The notes under the pieces are model-generated. The model saw only the letters and a list, made by a program, of their open reading frames with translations. It made no database searches and was not told where the DNA came from. From NCBI RefSeq assembly GCF_014698475.1, contig NZ_JACJTB010000009.1, positions 89,702 to 153,701 on the forward strand: DNA of 64,000 bases. The letters run 5' to 3'. Every line of letters starts with the position of its first letter. The stretch's first letter is position 1. Below are positions 55,274 to 64,000 of the stretch, one piece after another. The position numbers and the translations under genes were made by a program. Origin of the DNA: Nostoc spongiaeforme FACHB-130. Its GTDB lineage: Bacteria; Cyanobacteriota; Cyanobacteriia; Cyanobacteriales; Nostocaceae.

Positions 55274-56380
55274 ATGCAGCAACCAGCACACGGGGGAAAT
55301 TTAGCCTGGGCAGCAGCACTGGCTGGCTGTCCCCGTGATGCTATTCTTGATTTTTCTGCGAGCATCAGTCCATTAGGGCCGCCGGATAGTGCGATCGCTG
55401 CGATTCAATCTCAAATTGGTAGTCTGAGGCACTATCCCGAACCAGAATATAGTGAACTGAGACTTGCTCTCAGTCACTTCCATAAATTACCGCCAGAGTG
55501 GATTTTGCCGGGTAACGGTTCCGCCGAATTATTAACTTTGGTAGGTAGAGAATTAGCAGAACTATCTGCAACAATCTTGCTGACTCCAGCCTTTGGTGAT
55601 TACTACCGCACCTTGACGGCTTACAACGCTAAAGTTCTGGAGTTCCCGATCAATTTGGGACAGGGAGACAAGGAGACAAGGAGACAAAATGAAGTTTTTC
55701 TTCCCCACACCCCTCAACCCCTGCCCCCTCGCTCACTCACCAAACAACATGGGTTATTGTTAAACAATCCCCACAACCCTACAGGCAAAATGTTTTCGCG
55801 GTCGGAAATTTTACCACTGTTAGAAGAGTTTGCCTTAGTGGTAGTGGATGAAGCGTTTATGGATTTTGTGCCACCAGAAGCAGAACAAAGCCTGATTTCC
55901 GTGGTGCAGGAACATAAAAATTTAGTTGTGTTGCGATCGCTGACCAAATTTTACAGTCTACCGGGGCTAAGACTGGGGTATGCGATCGCCCACCCGGATC
56001 GTTTGTCACGGTGGCAGTCGTGGCGCGATCCCTGGCCTGTCAACAATCTCGCTGCGGCCGCCGCCATTGCTGTCATCGGCGACCAAAATTTTCAACAGCA
56101 AACTTGGCAATGGCTACCACCTACCCGAAACCAACTGTTTCAAGGTTTAGCCGCCATCGCCGGACTGCAACCCCACACCAGTGCTGCCAACTTTTTACTA
56201 GTGACATCACAAAAATCGAGTTTGCAGTTACAGCAACAATTACTCCAAGATCATCAGATTTTAATTCGAGATTGCCTAAGCTTTAAAGAATTAGGCGATC
56301 GCTTCTTCCGTGTCGCTGTGCGTTCTGTGTCCGATAACCAACGTTTATTAACAGCCCTGCAAGCATTACTGAACAATTAG
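55274..56380 (+). CDS. cobD: Threonine-phosphate decarboxylase (cobalamin pathway)
   Basis: A 368-residue fold-type I PLP enzyme making (R)-1-amino-2-propanol phosphate for the lower ligand linker of cobalamin. The N-terminal HGGNLAWAA and LDFSASISPLGPP are the family signature; NNPHNPTG contacts PLP; the lysine is K225 in SLTKFYSLPGLRLGY. Oddity: residues about 129-161 contain an insertion GQGDKETRRQNEVFLPHTPQ followed by a Pro/Arg/Ser tail, encoded by GGAGACAA repeats and a C-rich stretch. It may disturb the fold or form an exposed loop. ATG 55274 is 27 bases after the hup stop codon. Confidence 0.85.
   Translation: MQQPAHGGNLAWAAALAGCPRDAILDFSASISPLGPPDSAIAAIQSQIGSLRHYPEPEYSELRLALSHFHKLPPEWILPGNGSAELLTLVGRELAELSATILLTPAFGDYYRTLTAYNAKVLEFPINLGQGDKETRRQNEVFLPHTPQPLPPRSLTKQHGLLLNNPHNPTGKMFSRSEILPLLEEFALVVVDEAFMDFVPPEAEQSLISVVQEHKNLVVLRSLTKFYSLPGLRLGYAIAHPDRLSRWQSWRDPWPVNNLAAAAAIAVIGDQNFQQQTWQWLPPTRNQLFQGLAAIAGLQPHTSAANFLLVTSQKSSLQLQQQLLQDHQILIRDCLSFKELGDRFFRVAVRSVSDNQRLLTALQALLNN
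55660..55740. repeat. GGAGACAA and C-rich repeat inserted in cobD
   Basis: Three copies of a GGAGACAA unit followed by a TTCCCCACACCCCTC tract lie in the cobD reading frame. Both types of tract resemble intergenic repeats elsewhere in the window. They interrupt the expected beta-strand region just before the NNPHNPTG loop. Confidence 0.75.
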
Positions 56381-56400
56381 TAAGTAATTCGTCACCTAAC

Positions 56401-56436
56401 AATTGTAGAGACGTTAATTATTTCGTCTCTACAATT
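56401..56436. repeat. AATTGTAGAGACG...CGTCTCTACAATT hairpin, copy 3
   Basis: Perfect 13-base arms with a ten-base loop, same core (GTAGAGACG/CGTCTCTAC) as the palindromes at 29944 and 32713. It lies 21 bases after the cobD stop codon and could act as a terminator or 3' processing hairpin. Confidence 0.85.
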
Positions 56437-56469
56437 AACTAATGACAAATGACCATTGACTAACAACTA

Positions 56470-57963
56470 ATGACCATTGATTATGATGTCGTGATTATTG
56501 GCGGTAGCCCCGCCGGACGCTATGCGGCTTTAGCTGCAACCAAATTGCACGCTAAAGTTGCCCTAGTAGAACCACAAATAAATTACGGATTTATTTATCA
56601 TCACACCCTCAGCGAAATTGCCAACCGCTTACAGTCTCTCAATCAAGCTGATGGTTTTGGGATTCGTACCAATCATGCGGACATCGCCGAAAAATGCCAT
56701 ATATCCCTCGCTTGGCAAGAGGCAATGCTATATGCTGACACAGTTGCCGCCAACATCCAAGAAATCAACTCTCCAGCCACATTAGCCGCACAAGGCGTTG
56801 ATGTGATTTTTGGCAAAGGTGAATTTCAACCTTCGCCACATTTGGCATTTGCCGTTTATCAAAATGATGAACAATCAACCCAATCAGCAAATCAGCAAAT
56901 TCTCCGCTTGTTAAGGGGACGCACCTATTTATTAGCCAGTGGTTCCCGTCCCAAAATTCCCAATATTGAAGGTTTACAAAACACTGGTTACATTACCTTA
57001 AATAATATTTGGCAATCTCTCAAAAAAAGAACATTACCCCAAAATTGGGTAATTCTTGGTGGCGTGCCTCAAAGTATTGAAATCACCCAAACTTTAGCCC
57101 GGTTGGGTTGTACTGTGACATTAGTCATTAAACATCCTCATATTCTGCCAAATATTGATCCAGAAATTGCTCAATTGCTGCAAGCACAATTAGAAGTTGA
57201 TGGTGTACATATTTTGACACAAACAACTGTCACCCAAGTTAGACAAATTGATGATAAAAAATGGGTGCAAGCCGGAGATAAAGCAATTGAAACTGATGAA
57301 ATTTTAGTAGCCACAGCACAACAACCAAATTTTGCATCTTTCAATTTAGCAGCCGTCGGCGTGAAATGGTATCAGCATCGTTTAGTAGTTAACAATAAAC
57401 TGCAAACCACCAACAAACGTATTTACGCTTGTGGTGATGTCATTGGTGGTTATGACTTGATCAACGTTGCTCATTATGAAGCGAGAATCGCTACCAACAA
57501 TGCCCTATTTTTCCCTAGATTGGAGGTGAATTATCAACACATACCTTGGGGAATATTTACTCACCCAATGTTAGCGCAAGTTGGTTTAACCCAAACCCAA
57601 GCAATCAGGCAATTTCGCCCCGATGAATTTTTAATTTTACGACAATATTTTAAATCTTTAGCAGCAGCCCAAATTAACAGCGAAATCACAGGTATTTGTC
57701 AATTAATTCTTTTACGTAATGGCGAAATTTTAGGTGCAACTATCTTAGGTCAAAATGCTGGAGAATTAATGAATTTAATTGCATTAGCTATCAACCAAAA
57801 AATTAAAGTCAAAGATTTAGCTAACTTAGCGCCTATCTATCCCAATTTTTCCGAAATTCTCACCCAAACTGCCCAAGAATATCAGCAAAGATTAAATAAC
57901 CATCCAGATGTGCAAGATAGATTAGAAGGCTTCTTCCATTTCCGCCGCAATTGGAATTTGTGA
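56470..57963 (+). CDS. Disulfide-reductase-fold flavoprotein lacking redox cysteines
   Basis: A 497-residue FAD/NAD(P)-binding protein. The FAD loop GGSPAGRYAA is at 11-20, the NAD(P) loop GGVPQS is near 197-202, and the second FAD motif YACGDVIGGYD is at about 321-331. The dimerisation domain is present (THPMLAQVGLTQTQA). In dihydrolipoamide dehydrogenase and mercuric reductase a CxxxxC pair follows the first helix; here the place reads NYGFIYHHTLSE with no cysteine. The catalytic HPTxSE motif near the C terminus reads YPNFSE. It therefore cannot do normal disulfide chemistry and may be a NAD(P)H-binding oxidase or regulatory protein. Confidence 0.85.
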   Translation: MTIDYDVVIIGGSPAGRYAALAATKLHAKVALVEPQINYGFIYHHTLSEIANRLQSLNQADGFGIRTNHADIAEKCHISLAWQEAMLYADTVAANIQEINSPATLAAQGVDVIFGKGEFQPSPHLAFAVYQNDEQSTQSANQQILRLLRGRTYLLASGSRPKIPNIEGLQNTGYITLNNIWQSLKKRTLPQNWVILGGVPQSIEITQTLARLGCTVTLVIKHPHILPNIDPEIAQLLQAQLEVDGVHILTQTTVTQVRQIDDKKWVQAGDKAIETDEILVATAQQPNFASFNLAAVGVKWYQHRLVVNNKLQTTNKRIYACGDVIGGYDLINVAHYEARIATNNALFFPRLEVNYQHIPWGIFTHPMLAQVGLTQTQAIRQFRPDEFLILRQYFKSLAAAQINSEITGICQLILLRNGEILGATILGQNAGELMNLIALAINQKIKVKDLANLAPIYPNFSEILTQTAQEYQQRLNNHPDVQDRLEGFFHFRRNWNL

Positions 57964-58000
57964 ATTACGCTAATTATATAGAGTAAAAATTAATACTTTC

Positions 58001-58031
58001 AGATCCCCGACTTCTTTGAGAAGTCGGGGAT
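58001..58031. repeat. AGATCCCCGACTTCTT...AAGTCGGGGAT hairpin, copy 3
   Basis: Near-perfect palindrome matching copies at 31361 and 49910. The rest of 57964-58341 has short tandem repeats (GAATTGCGACTTGCGAATTG near 58138) and two HIP1-type GCGATCGC sites near 58269 and 58298; no gene seen. Confidence 0.9.
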
Positions 58032-58341
58032 ATTGTTTTTCAACAACAGTCAGAAAAAGACTACTCATACCATTTCACGAAAAATCTGATACAGATGTAA
58101 ACCCTGAAAGGTTTAATGTATCTAAGTTTTTTAATTGTGAATTGCGACTTGCGAATTGAGAATTGGTATCAGCACTCTTCATATTGTCAGTAATTTCTCG
58201 GAAAAATTCTTCAAAAACCACTTTACGAGTATAAAATTATACTCTATAATATATTCAGCACGATAAAGGCGATCGCCTCATCCCGCGAAGAAGTGTGCGA
58301 TCGCCTTATCTGGCTCCCATATATAGGAGATGAATACAATC

Positions 58342-58545
58342 ATGGCACAAGTTACCGAAAAACCAGTTTCCCAAAGAGAACCAATTAAACACTTACTCAT
58401 TGGTTCCCCCAAAGCCGTCACCAGCACAATCCATTATTTGCAAGTTATCGGCTACGCCAGCGTCGGCGACTGGAGTCCACTAGTACCCACCACCAACGAA
58501 GGCGAAGTCATGAGCATCTTAACTAGGCAAATTCTTATGCAATAA
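58342..58545 (+). CDS. Small conserved-looking protein of 67 residues
   Basis: A 67-residue protein with no family I recognise. Pattern: MAQVTEKPVSQREPIKHLLIG, then a strand and helix (AVTSTIHYLQVIGYASVGDWSP), ending LTRQILMQ. A good ribosome-binding sequence (TAGGAG) lies ahead; its spacing of 12 bases suits ATG 58342 better than ATG 58330, which it would abut. Even base composition and the signal argue that it is a real gene. Probably cytosolic; function unknown. Confidence 0.7.
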   Translation: MAQVTEKPVSQREPIKHLLIGSPKAVTSTIHYLQVIGYASVGDWSPLVPTTNEGEVMSILTRQILMQ

Positions 58546-59085
58546 AGTACCCACAAAGGTTGTCTGTTAAATGAGAGTGTGAGGGGATAAGGGTGTGAAC
58601 ATCAGCCAAACATTGTAAGAGTTTTGAACATCTACACCCCTACACCCTCTAACCCCTAGCCCCTAGCTTATACAAAACTAAGCGTTACAAAAAATGTAAC
58701 AGCAACAGCAATATCTCAGCAAATTAGTAAAATAACAAAAGATTTTCCGCAATCTCGCTGATGACAAATCAACAATTGTCATTAGCAAATGTCATAGCTG
58801 TGAGCTAATGCTGATATGGTCAGGCTCAGGCATTGCATATAGCGGTTCTTACTTGCTTGTAATACAGTCGGAACCCCACCCCGCATTTGCTAACGCAAAC
58901 GCGGGGTGGGGTTGGACTGAAATGAACTTCTGGTTGAGTCCTCTTGAGAGGACTTGCGCTATGAGACTCGGAATTGATTCCAAGGCGGGATAGATGCACT
59001 CAACCCAGATTTGTATGTACGCCATAGTCTCAAAGATGTCGGGTTTTGTTCCTCAACCAAACCTACACCTGATATACAAAAAACT
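58546..59085. other. Repeat-rich spacer before the CHAT protease gene
   Basis: Contains a C-rich heptamer run near 58640-58670 (CCCCTAACCC-type), then a strong hairpin at 58872-58913 (AACCCCACCCCGC with GCGGGGTGGGGTT), then a smaller palindrome AGTCCTCTTGAGAGGACT at 58936-58953. An open frame of 61 codons across this (from 58808) translates the hairpins and is rejected. The structure looks like a decayed mobile element end. Confidence 0.5.
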
Positions 59086-62000
59086 ATGAAAAATCCTTTT
59101 CCCCACTATCTTTTTTTACCTTTATTGCTGAGTTCGCTGTTGTTGTCAGATACAGTCAGCGCAACATCAAAAAATCAAACCTTACAGATAGCACAACAAC
59201 CAACCCAACCAGACGCAACCCGCGCCGCAGCACAACAAGCATTAAGTGAAGGAACAGAGTTGTACAAGCAAGGTACAGCCGAAAGCTTAAAACAAGCACT
59301 TGAAAAATTGCAAATTGCCTTACCCCTGTGGCAGAAATTAGGCGGTAAATCTGAGGAAGCTTTGACTCTACTGGGAATTGGTCGAATCTATGACGATTTA
59401 GGAGAAAAACAGAAAGCTCTAGAATTTTACAACCAAGCTTTGCCTCTATGGCGTGAGGTGGGCAATCGCTCAAGCGAAGCTGCTACTCTTAATAATATTG
59501 GTCGAATCTACGAAGATTTAGGAAAAAAGCAGCAAGCACTGTCATTTTACAACCAAGCTCTGCCTATACGTCGTGCGGTGGGCGATCGCTCTGGAGAAGC
59601 CACTATTCTTAATAATATCGGTTTAGTCTACTCAGATTTAGGAGAACAGCAAAAAGCACTTTCATATTACAACCAAGCTCTGCCTATACTTCGTGCAGTG
59701 AGCGATCGCGCAGGCGTTGCTACTACTCTCAATAACATTGGTGCAGTCTACTCAGATTTAGGAGAACAGCAAAAAGCACTGTCATATTACAACCAAGCTC
59801 TGCCTATACGTCGTGCAGTGGGCGATCGCGCAGGCGTTGCTACTACTCTCAATAACATTGGTGCAGTCTATTCCGATTTAGGAGAAAAGCAGAAAGCACT
59901 GTCATATTACAACCAAGCTCTGCCTATACGTCGTGCAGTGGGCGATCGCTTTGGGGAAGCCACCACTCTCAATAACATTGGTGCAGTCTATTCCGATTTA
60001 GGAGAAAAGCAGAAAGCACTGTCATATTACAACCAAGTTCTGACCATAGATCGGGCATTGAATGATCGTGCTGGGGAAGCCACTACTCTCAATAACATTG
60101 GTTCAGTCTACTCAGATTTAGGGGAAAAGCAGCAAGCACTGTCATTTTACAACCAAGCTGTGTCCCTATTTCAGGTATTGGGTAACCGTACTGGAGAAGC
60201 TACTACTCTTAATAATATTGGTCGAATCTACTCAGATTTAGGAGAAAAGCAGCAAGCACTGTCATTTTACAACCAAGCTCTGCCTCTATCTCATGCAGTG
60301 GGCAATCCCTCTGGGGAAGCCACTATTCTTAATAACATCGGTTTAGTCTACTCAGATTTAGGAGAAAAGCAAAAAGCACTGTCATTTTATAACCAAGCTC
60401 TAACGCTCAGACGTGCAGTAAGCGATCGCATAGGCATTGCCACTAATCTCACTAATATCGGTTCAGTCTACTCAGATTTAGGAGAAAAGCAGAAAGCACT
60501 TTCATATTACAACCAAGCTCTAACGCTCAGACGTGCAGTAAGCGATCGCTCTGGGGAAGCTAGAACTCTCAATAACATTGGTCGAGTCTACTCAGATTTA
60601 GGAGAAAAGCAGCAAGCACTGTCATATTACAACCAAGCTCTACCTCTATCTCATGCAGTGGGCGATCGTTCTGGGGAAGCTGGTATTCTCTTCAACATCG
60701 CTGACTTAGAACGAAGCAAAGGCAATCTGCAAACCGCACTGACCCAAATCCAAGCATCTATCAAAATTGTGGAAGAATTACGCACCAAAATTGATAGTCA
60801 AGAATTGCGTACTTCCTACTTCGCCACAGTACAAAACTATTACCAGTTCTATATTGACCTACTAATGCAGTTGCACAAACAAGAACCAAGCAAAGGTTAT
60901 GCTGCCCAAGCACTGCACATCAGCGAACGTTCCCGCGCTAGAGTTTTAATTGAACTCTTAACCGAAGCTAATATTGATATCCGCAAAAATATTACCCCGG
61001 AATTAGCAGCCGAGGAAAAACGCCTGCAACTGCTACGAGAAGCCAAAGAAAAACAACTATCACAACTTGCCAGTCAACTCCAACCATCAGCAGCACGCAT
61101 CACCGCTACCAACAAAGAAATCGAAGACATCCTCAAACAACAGCAAGAACTCACAAACAAAATTCGGGCGAATAACCCAGAATATGCCGCCTTGAAATAT
61201 CCCCAACCCCTCACCTTGCCGCAAATTCAGCAACAACTCGACAAAGACACACTCTTATTGCAATACTCCATCGGTAAAGAACGCAGCTATCTGTGGGCTG
61301 TCACACCCAATTCTCTCAACAGCTACGAACTACCAGGGCGCGACAAAATAGCCCAAGCTGTCAAGAACTATAAAGAACCATTACTTTATTGCCAAATCCA
61401 AGGCGTTGACTGTCGAAAACCTTCCTATCGCAAAAAACCATTTTTCCCAGCAGCAACCCAACTCAGTCAACTTATCCTCGCACCTGTGGCTGATAAATTA
61501 GCTGACAAACGCTTAGTTATCGTTGGCGATGGCGCATTACAAGATATTCCCTTCGCGGCCTTAGTTGCACCCAACACTCCCGCCACCAACCAAAAAGATT
61601 ACCAACCCCTCATCCTCAAACATGAAATTGTCAATTTGCCTTCCATAACGGCTATTGCTACCCACAGGCAAAAATTGCGTCAAAGGCAATTAGCACCCAA
61701 AACTTTAGCAGTTCTGGCTAATCCGGTGTTTAGTGCCGAAGATGAACGGGTAACAGGTAAACCAGCAGGAATTACACCAAACTTAGACATCCGTGGTCAA
61801 TTAGAACAGTCTGCCTTAAAACGCGCCGCACGCAATATCAACCGCAGTCAGTGGTGGGATGCGCTTCCCGGTACGCTCAAGGAAGCAGAGGCAATTTTAC
61901 CATTAGTCCCATCAGACAGCCGCCTATTAGCTGTTAACTTCGATGCTAACTATAACTGGGCAACCAGCAAACAACTTGCACAATATCGCTTTGTGCATTT

Positions 62001-62433
62001 GGCAACACATGGCTTTGCTGATCCCACTAACCCAGAGTTATCAGGAATTGTGCTGTCTTTAGTTAACAAGCAAGGTCAATCTATCCCTGGTTATTTGCGG
62101 CTGAGTGATATTTTTAACCTGAATTTACCTGCTCAATTAGTGGTATTAAGTGCCTGTGAAACTGGTCTAGGTGCAGATATCAAAGGCGAGGGCTTGGTTG
62201 GGTTGACAAGAGGTTTAATGTATGCAGGTTCAGCCAGTGTGGCCTTGTCGTTGTGGCAAGTGAGTGATGACGCGACACCAGAACTAATGAAGGAGTTTTA
62301 TCAACAAATGTTGCAAGGGAAAAAGTCACCAAATACCGCCTTACGTGCAGCGCAAATAGCTATGTTGCAAAATCCCGATTGGCGTTATCCGTACTATTGG
62401 GGGGCTTTCACAGTTCAGGGTGAATGGCGATGA
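59086..62433 (+). CDS. Exported TPR-CHAT protease
   Basis: A 1115-residue protein from ATG 59086, which gives a good signal peptide ([18 protein letters not shown]); an upstream ATG at 59011 is less suitable. Residues about 98-537 contain eleven near-identical 40-residue TPR units of the form [22 protein letters not shown], followed by a diverged unit and a linker with coiled-coil regions (about 620-720). The C-terminal CHAT domain has its catalytic His at H975 in [10 protein letters not shown] and Cys at C1024 in [20 protein letters not shown], so it should be an active caspase-fold protease. Such TPR-CHAT proteins cleave partners on activation. A trypsin-like protease gene follows 93 bases later. 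Confidence 0.95.
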   Translation: MKNPFPHYLFLPLLLSSLLLSDTVSATSKNQTLQIAQQPTQPDATRAAAQQALSEGTELYKQGTAESLKQALEKLQIALPLWQKLGGKSEEALTLLGIGRIYDDLGEKQKALEFYNQALPLWREVGNRSSEAATLNNIGRIYEDLGKKQQALSFYNQALPIRRAVGDRSGEATILNNIGLVYSDLGEQQKALSYYNQALPILRAVSDRAGVATTLNNIGAVYSDLGEQQKALSYYNQALPIRRAVGDRAGVATTLNNIGAVYSDLGEKQKALSYYNQALPIRRAVGDRFGEATTLNNIGAVYSDLGEKQKALSYYNQVLTIDRALNDRAGEATTLNNIGSVYSDLGEKQQALSFYNQAVSLFQVLGNRTGEATTLNNIGRIYSDLGEKQQALSFYNQALPLSHAVGNPSGEATILNNIGLVYSDLGEKQKALSFYNQALTLRRAVSDRIGIATNLTNIGSVYSDLGEKQKALSYYNQALTLRRAVSDRSGEARTLNNIGRVYSDLGEKQQALSYYNQALPLSHAVGDRSGEAGILFNIADLERSKGNLQTALTQIQASIKIVEELRTKIDSQELRTSYFATVQNYYQFYIDLLMQLHKQEPSKGYAAQALHISERSRARVLIELLTEANIDIRKNITPELAAEEKRLQLLREAKEKQLSQLASQLQPSAARITATNKEIEDILKQQQELTNKIRANNPEYAALKYPQPLTLPQIQQQLDKDTLLLQYSIGKERSYLWAVTPNSLNSYELPGRDKIAQAVKNYKEPLLYCQIQGVDCRKPSYRKKPFFPAATQLSQLILAPVADKLADKRLVIVGDGALQDIPFAALVAPNTPATNQKDYQPLILKHEIVNLPSITAIATHRQKLRQRQLAPKTLAVLANPVFSAEDERVTGKPAGITPNLDIRGQLEQSALKRAARNINRSQWWDALPGTLKEAEAILPLVPSDSRLLAVNFDANYNWATSKQLAQYRFVHLATHGFADPTNPELSGIVLSLVNKQGQSIPGYLRLSDIFNLNLPAQLVVLSACETGLGADIKGEGLVGLTRGLMYAGSASVALSLWQVSDDATPELMKEFYQQMLQGKKSPNTALRAAQIAMLQNPDWRYPYYWGAFTVQGEWR
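59377..60696. repeat. Eleven 120-base tandem repeats in the TPR-CHAT gene
   Basis: Eleven consecutive 120-base units, each encoding one 40-residue TPR-like unit. They differ by only a few bases, mostly silent or in a hypervariable patch around LPIRRAV. Each unit carries the segment GATCG or the HIP1 octamer GCGATCGC around the GDR codons. The near-identity suggests recent duplication or gene conversion. Confidence 0.9.
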
Positions 62434-62442
62434 GGAGGAAGG

Positions 62443-62465
62443 TTCACCCAGAGACGCAGAGAGGT
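62443..62465. repeat. CACCCAGAGACGCAGAGAGG repeat between two protease genes
   Basis: A copy of the CGCAGAGACGCAGAGG family (see 41104 and, reversed, 13799) lies in the 93-base spacer. No terminator hairpin is evident, so read-through into the next gene is plausible. Confidence 0.65.
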
Positions 62466-62526
62466 GTTTAATCAGATTCTCGTTGAGAAATGGTATTAGT
62501 GTTCATAAATAAAGGAGTTTGATGTC

Positions 62527-63453
62527 ATGAATAACAAATCTGTTTTATTTATCTCTGGTGTGGTTGGTGTGATGACTTTGGGTGTGTGGTTTTCTGTGGA
62601 AGCACAGGTGAAAAAACAACCAGCAACAACCACCGCCCCGACGTTAGAAAAAGTAGATCAGTTAGTATTACAACATGATGGCAAACCTTTTAAACCATCA
62701 GAATTAGAACAATCAAATAAACCTATTAAAAAAGGAACCAGGGGAACCGTAGGTAGAGACGATCGCCTGCCAATGTTAAGCAATAATTATCCTTGGTCTA
62801 CTGTTGGTCGAATTGTCGGTGAATCGAACTCCCAAACTTACACCTGTACAGGAACTTTAATTGATGAAGATATTGTATTAACCAATGCTCATTGTGTAGT
62901 TGATCCCAAAACTGGCAAGGTAGCAGATAGAGTTGCCTTTCTACCTAATGTAGTTGATGGTCGATATCAAGATAGAGCTTATGCAGTGCAGTATCTAGCG
63001 GGTACACACTTTCAAGATCAAAATGCTGCGGCTAATGATTGGGCGGTAATTAAAATTGATCGACCTCTGGGGCGTAAATATGGTTATCTAGGTTGGAAGT
63101 CCTTACCTTCTACAACTTTAGTTCGCAATGAGAAGAAATACTTTTTTGTGGGATATTCTGGTGATTATCCCCAAGCAGAAACAGAAAAGTTTTGGGGTTT
63201 AACAGCCGGACAAGGATGGACAGCAGGTTTTCAAGCTGGTTGCAGTATTGTAGATGAACAGTCCAATATCTTATTACATGACTGCGATACTGCGGGTGGT
63301 TCATCTGGCGGCCCCATTATTGCTTCGATTGGTGGTGAGCCTTATATTGTAGCTTTAAATAACGCGGAAATTAAAGATAGTAGCACTGGTAAAGGCATCA
63401 TTAATTTGGCTGTGAAAATATCCTTTTTAGATAGGTTATTTGGGAAGAAATAA
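62527..63453 (+). CDS. Exported trypsin-like serine protease
   Basis: A 308-residue protease of the trypsin/V8 fold. Residues 1-26 form a signal peptide (FISGVVGVMTLGVWFSVEAQ). The triad is complete: H122 in LTNAHCVVD, D171 in ANDWAVIKID, and S260 in GGSSGGPII. About 80 residues of Lys/Pro/Thr-rich propeptide-like sequence follow the signal peptide. Cysteines at 107/123 and 239/253 could form disulfides. Neighbouring a CHAT protease, it may be activated by or act with it, or be unrelated. A purine-rich AAGGAG precedes the ATG. Confidence 0.9.
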   Translation: MNNKSVLFISGVVGVMTLGVWFSVEAQVKKQPATTTAPTLEKVDQLVLQHDGKPFKPSELEQSNKPIKKGTRGTVGRDDRLPMLSNNYPWSTVGRIVGESNSQTYTCTGTLIDEDIVLTNAHCVVDPKTGKVADRVAFLPNVVDGRYQDRAYAVQYLAGTHFQDQNAAANDWAVIKIDRPLGRKYGYLGWKSLPSTTLVRNEKKYFFVGYSGDYPQAETEKFWGLTAGQGWTAGFQAGCSIVDEQSNILLHDCDTAGGSSGGPIIASIGGEPYIVALNNAEIKDSSTGKGIINLAVKISFLDRLFGKK

Positions 63454-64000
63454 GGGGTTAGAGGCTAGAGGTTAGAGATCGATAACATGTTCGGTTAATC
63501 AGTTATGATTCAGCACATTTGTGCAGAAAGACACAACTCTTCCTCTACCTTTCCTCTGCGGTCTTTATGATAAGTATTTTACCGGAAGACCAGAACCCAA
63601 CATTATCAGCTTCAAATTACCAAAAAATTCGCCAAGCGATCGCTCGTTTTCCGTAAACTCTACCTCCACCACCTGGTAGTGCAATAAATCTCAATGTGAG
63701 TCGTTGAGATTAGATGTAGGGTTATGAAGTGTAGGTGAAAAGCTTGAATTTGTAAGTATGTAATGGTTCAGCTTAATTCTTGCCCACGCCTTCCTCTTAC
63801 CCTCTTTTAAGTAAGTCGATGCAATAAAACCAAACTATGTAAAAAAAAGTAAATAAAGCTCAAACGCTTTCTCCCCCTGCCCCCTGCCTGACAGGTGTAG
63901 GTTTTTTACAAAGGTGTGAGTAGTCAATCACTCTCGACAGAAAATAAAAGCAGAATCATAGAGTGAAACAGAGGCTCAAATGCTAAAAAATGAGTACCTC
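63454..64000. other. Spacer with small frames and repeats at the right edge
   Basis: Starts with a heptamer repeat (GGGGTTAGAGGCTAGAGG). A 29-residue frame at 63567-63656 (MISILPEDQNPTLSASNYQ...) has no clear family and may be a remnant. No gene, tRNA or strong hairpin is seen up to the window end. Confidence 0.4.

Noticed and set aside
58808..58993. 61-codon frame before the CHAT gene
   Set aside because: It is the translation of strong hairpins with no family similarity.

Overview
The window comes from a filamentous, probably heterocyst-forming cyanobacterium of the Nostocales (Nostoc, Tolypothrix or Calothrix type). The evidence is the very frequent HIP1 octamer GCGATCGC, heptamer-type short tandem repeats and palindromic repeats between genes, and cyanobacterial families: a CYP110-like P450, an SLH/OprB iron-uptake porin, a DUF1816 protein, a DUF4328 protein, caspase-fold and CHAT-TPR proteins, and a SecA without the C-terminal zinc motif. 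It reads as chromosome. I saw no tRNA, rRNA, CRISPR array, intact transposase or phage gene.

Layout. 0.2-4.9 kb: small-molecule metabolism (glyoxalase II, M14-like peptidase, VOC protein, Coq4-like protein, cytochrome P450). 4.9-6.7 kb: PAS-PAS sensor histidine kinase on the minus strand, then 0.95 kb of AT-rich DNA without genes. 7.6-17.4 kb: the most unusual block, four co-directional genes ending in a good intrinsic terminator: a dynamin-like GTPase, a very large Hsp70/actin-fold ATPase resembling SrfB, a helical protein of unknown family, and a second dynamin-like GTPase with an N-terminal helix-turn-helix and a C-terminal membrane hairpin. 17.4-19.3 kb: cytochrome b561-like protein, an adenine-N6 methyltransferase without a visible restriction partner, and a MITE-like element. 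19.4-26.8 kb: housekeeping (trpD, retropepsin-like lipoprotein, carA, STAS protein, Mini-III RNase, rRNA methyltransferase, DUF1816, hydrolase). 27-34 kb: DUF2059-like protein, a caspase-fold protein with both catalytic residues replaced, ATP sulfurylase, a ParDE toxin-antitoxin pair, mnmA. 34-46 kb: pentapeptide-repeat protein, SPOR protein, NAD(P)HX repair enzyme, secA, RlaP-type nucleotidyltransferase, cupin, threonine aldolase. 45-47.3 kb: AtzE-like amidase, DUF4328 protein and AtzG-like small protein. 47.8-58.5 kb: porin, lipase-like hydrolase, coiled-coil membrane protein, second amidase, HU, threonine-phosphate decarboxylase, a flavoprotein disulfide-reductase homologue without its redox cysteines, and a 67-residue protein. 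59-63.5 kb: a secreted TPR-CHAT protease followed by a secreted trypsin-like protease.

Three themes deserve attention. First, the dynamin/SrfB-like cassette is the best candidate for a poorly described multi-component membrane system, possibly for stress or defence. Second, protease-fold proteins recur: a pseudo-caspase, an intact CHAT protease beside a trypsin-like protease, and a retropepsin-like lipoprotein. Third, mobile and simple repeats shape the DNA: three coding sequences (trpD, the pseudo-caspase and cobD) seem to carry in-frame repeat insertions, and several palindrome families recur between genes. All functions are inferred from motifs read by eye; no database search was run.
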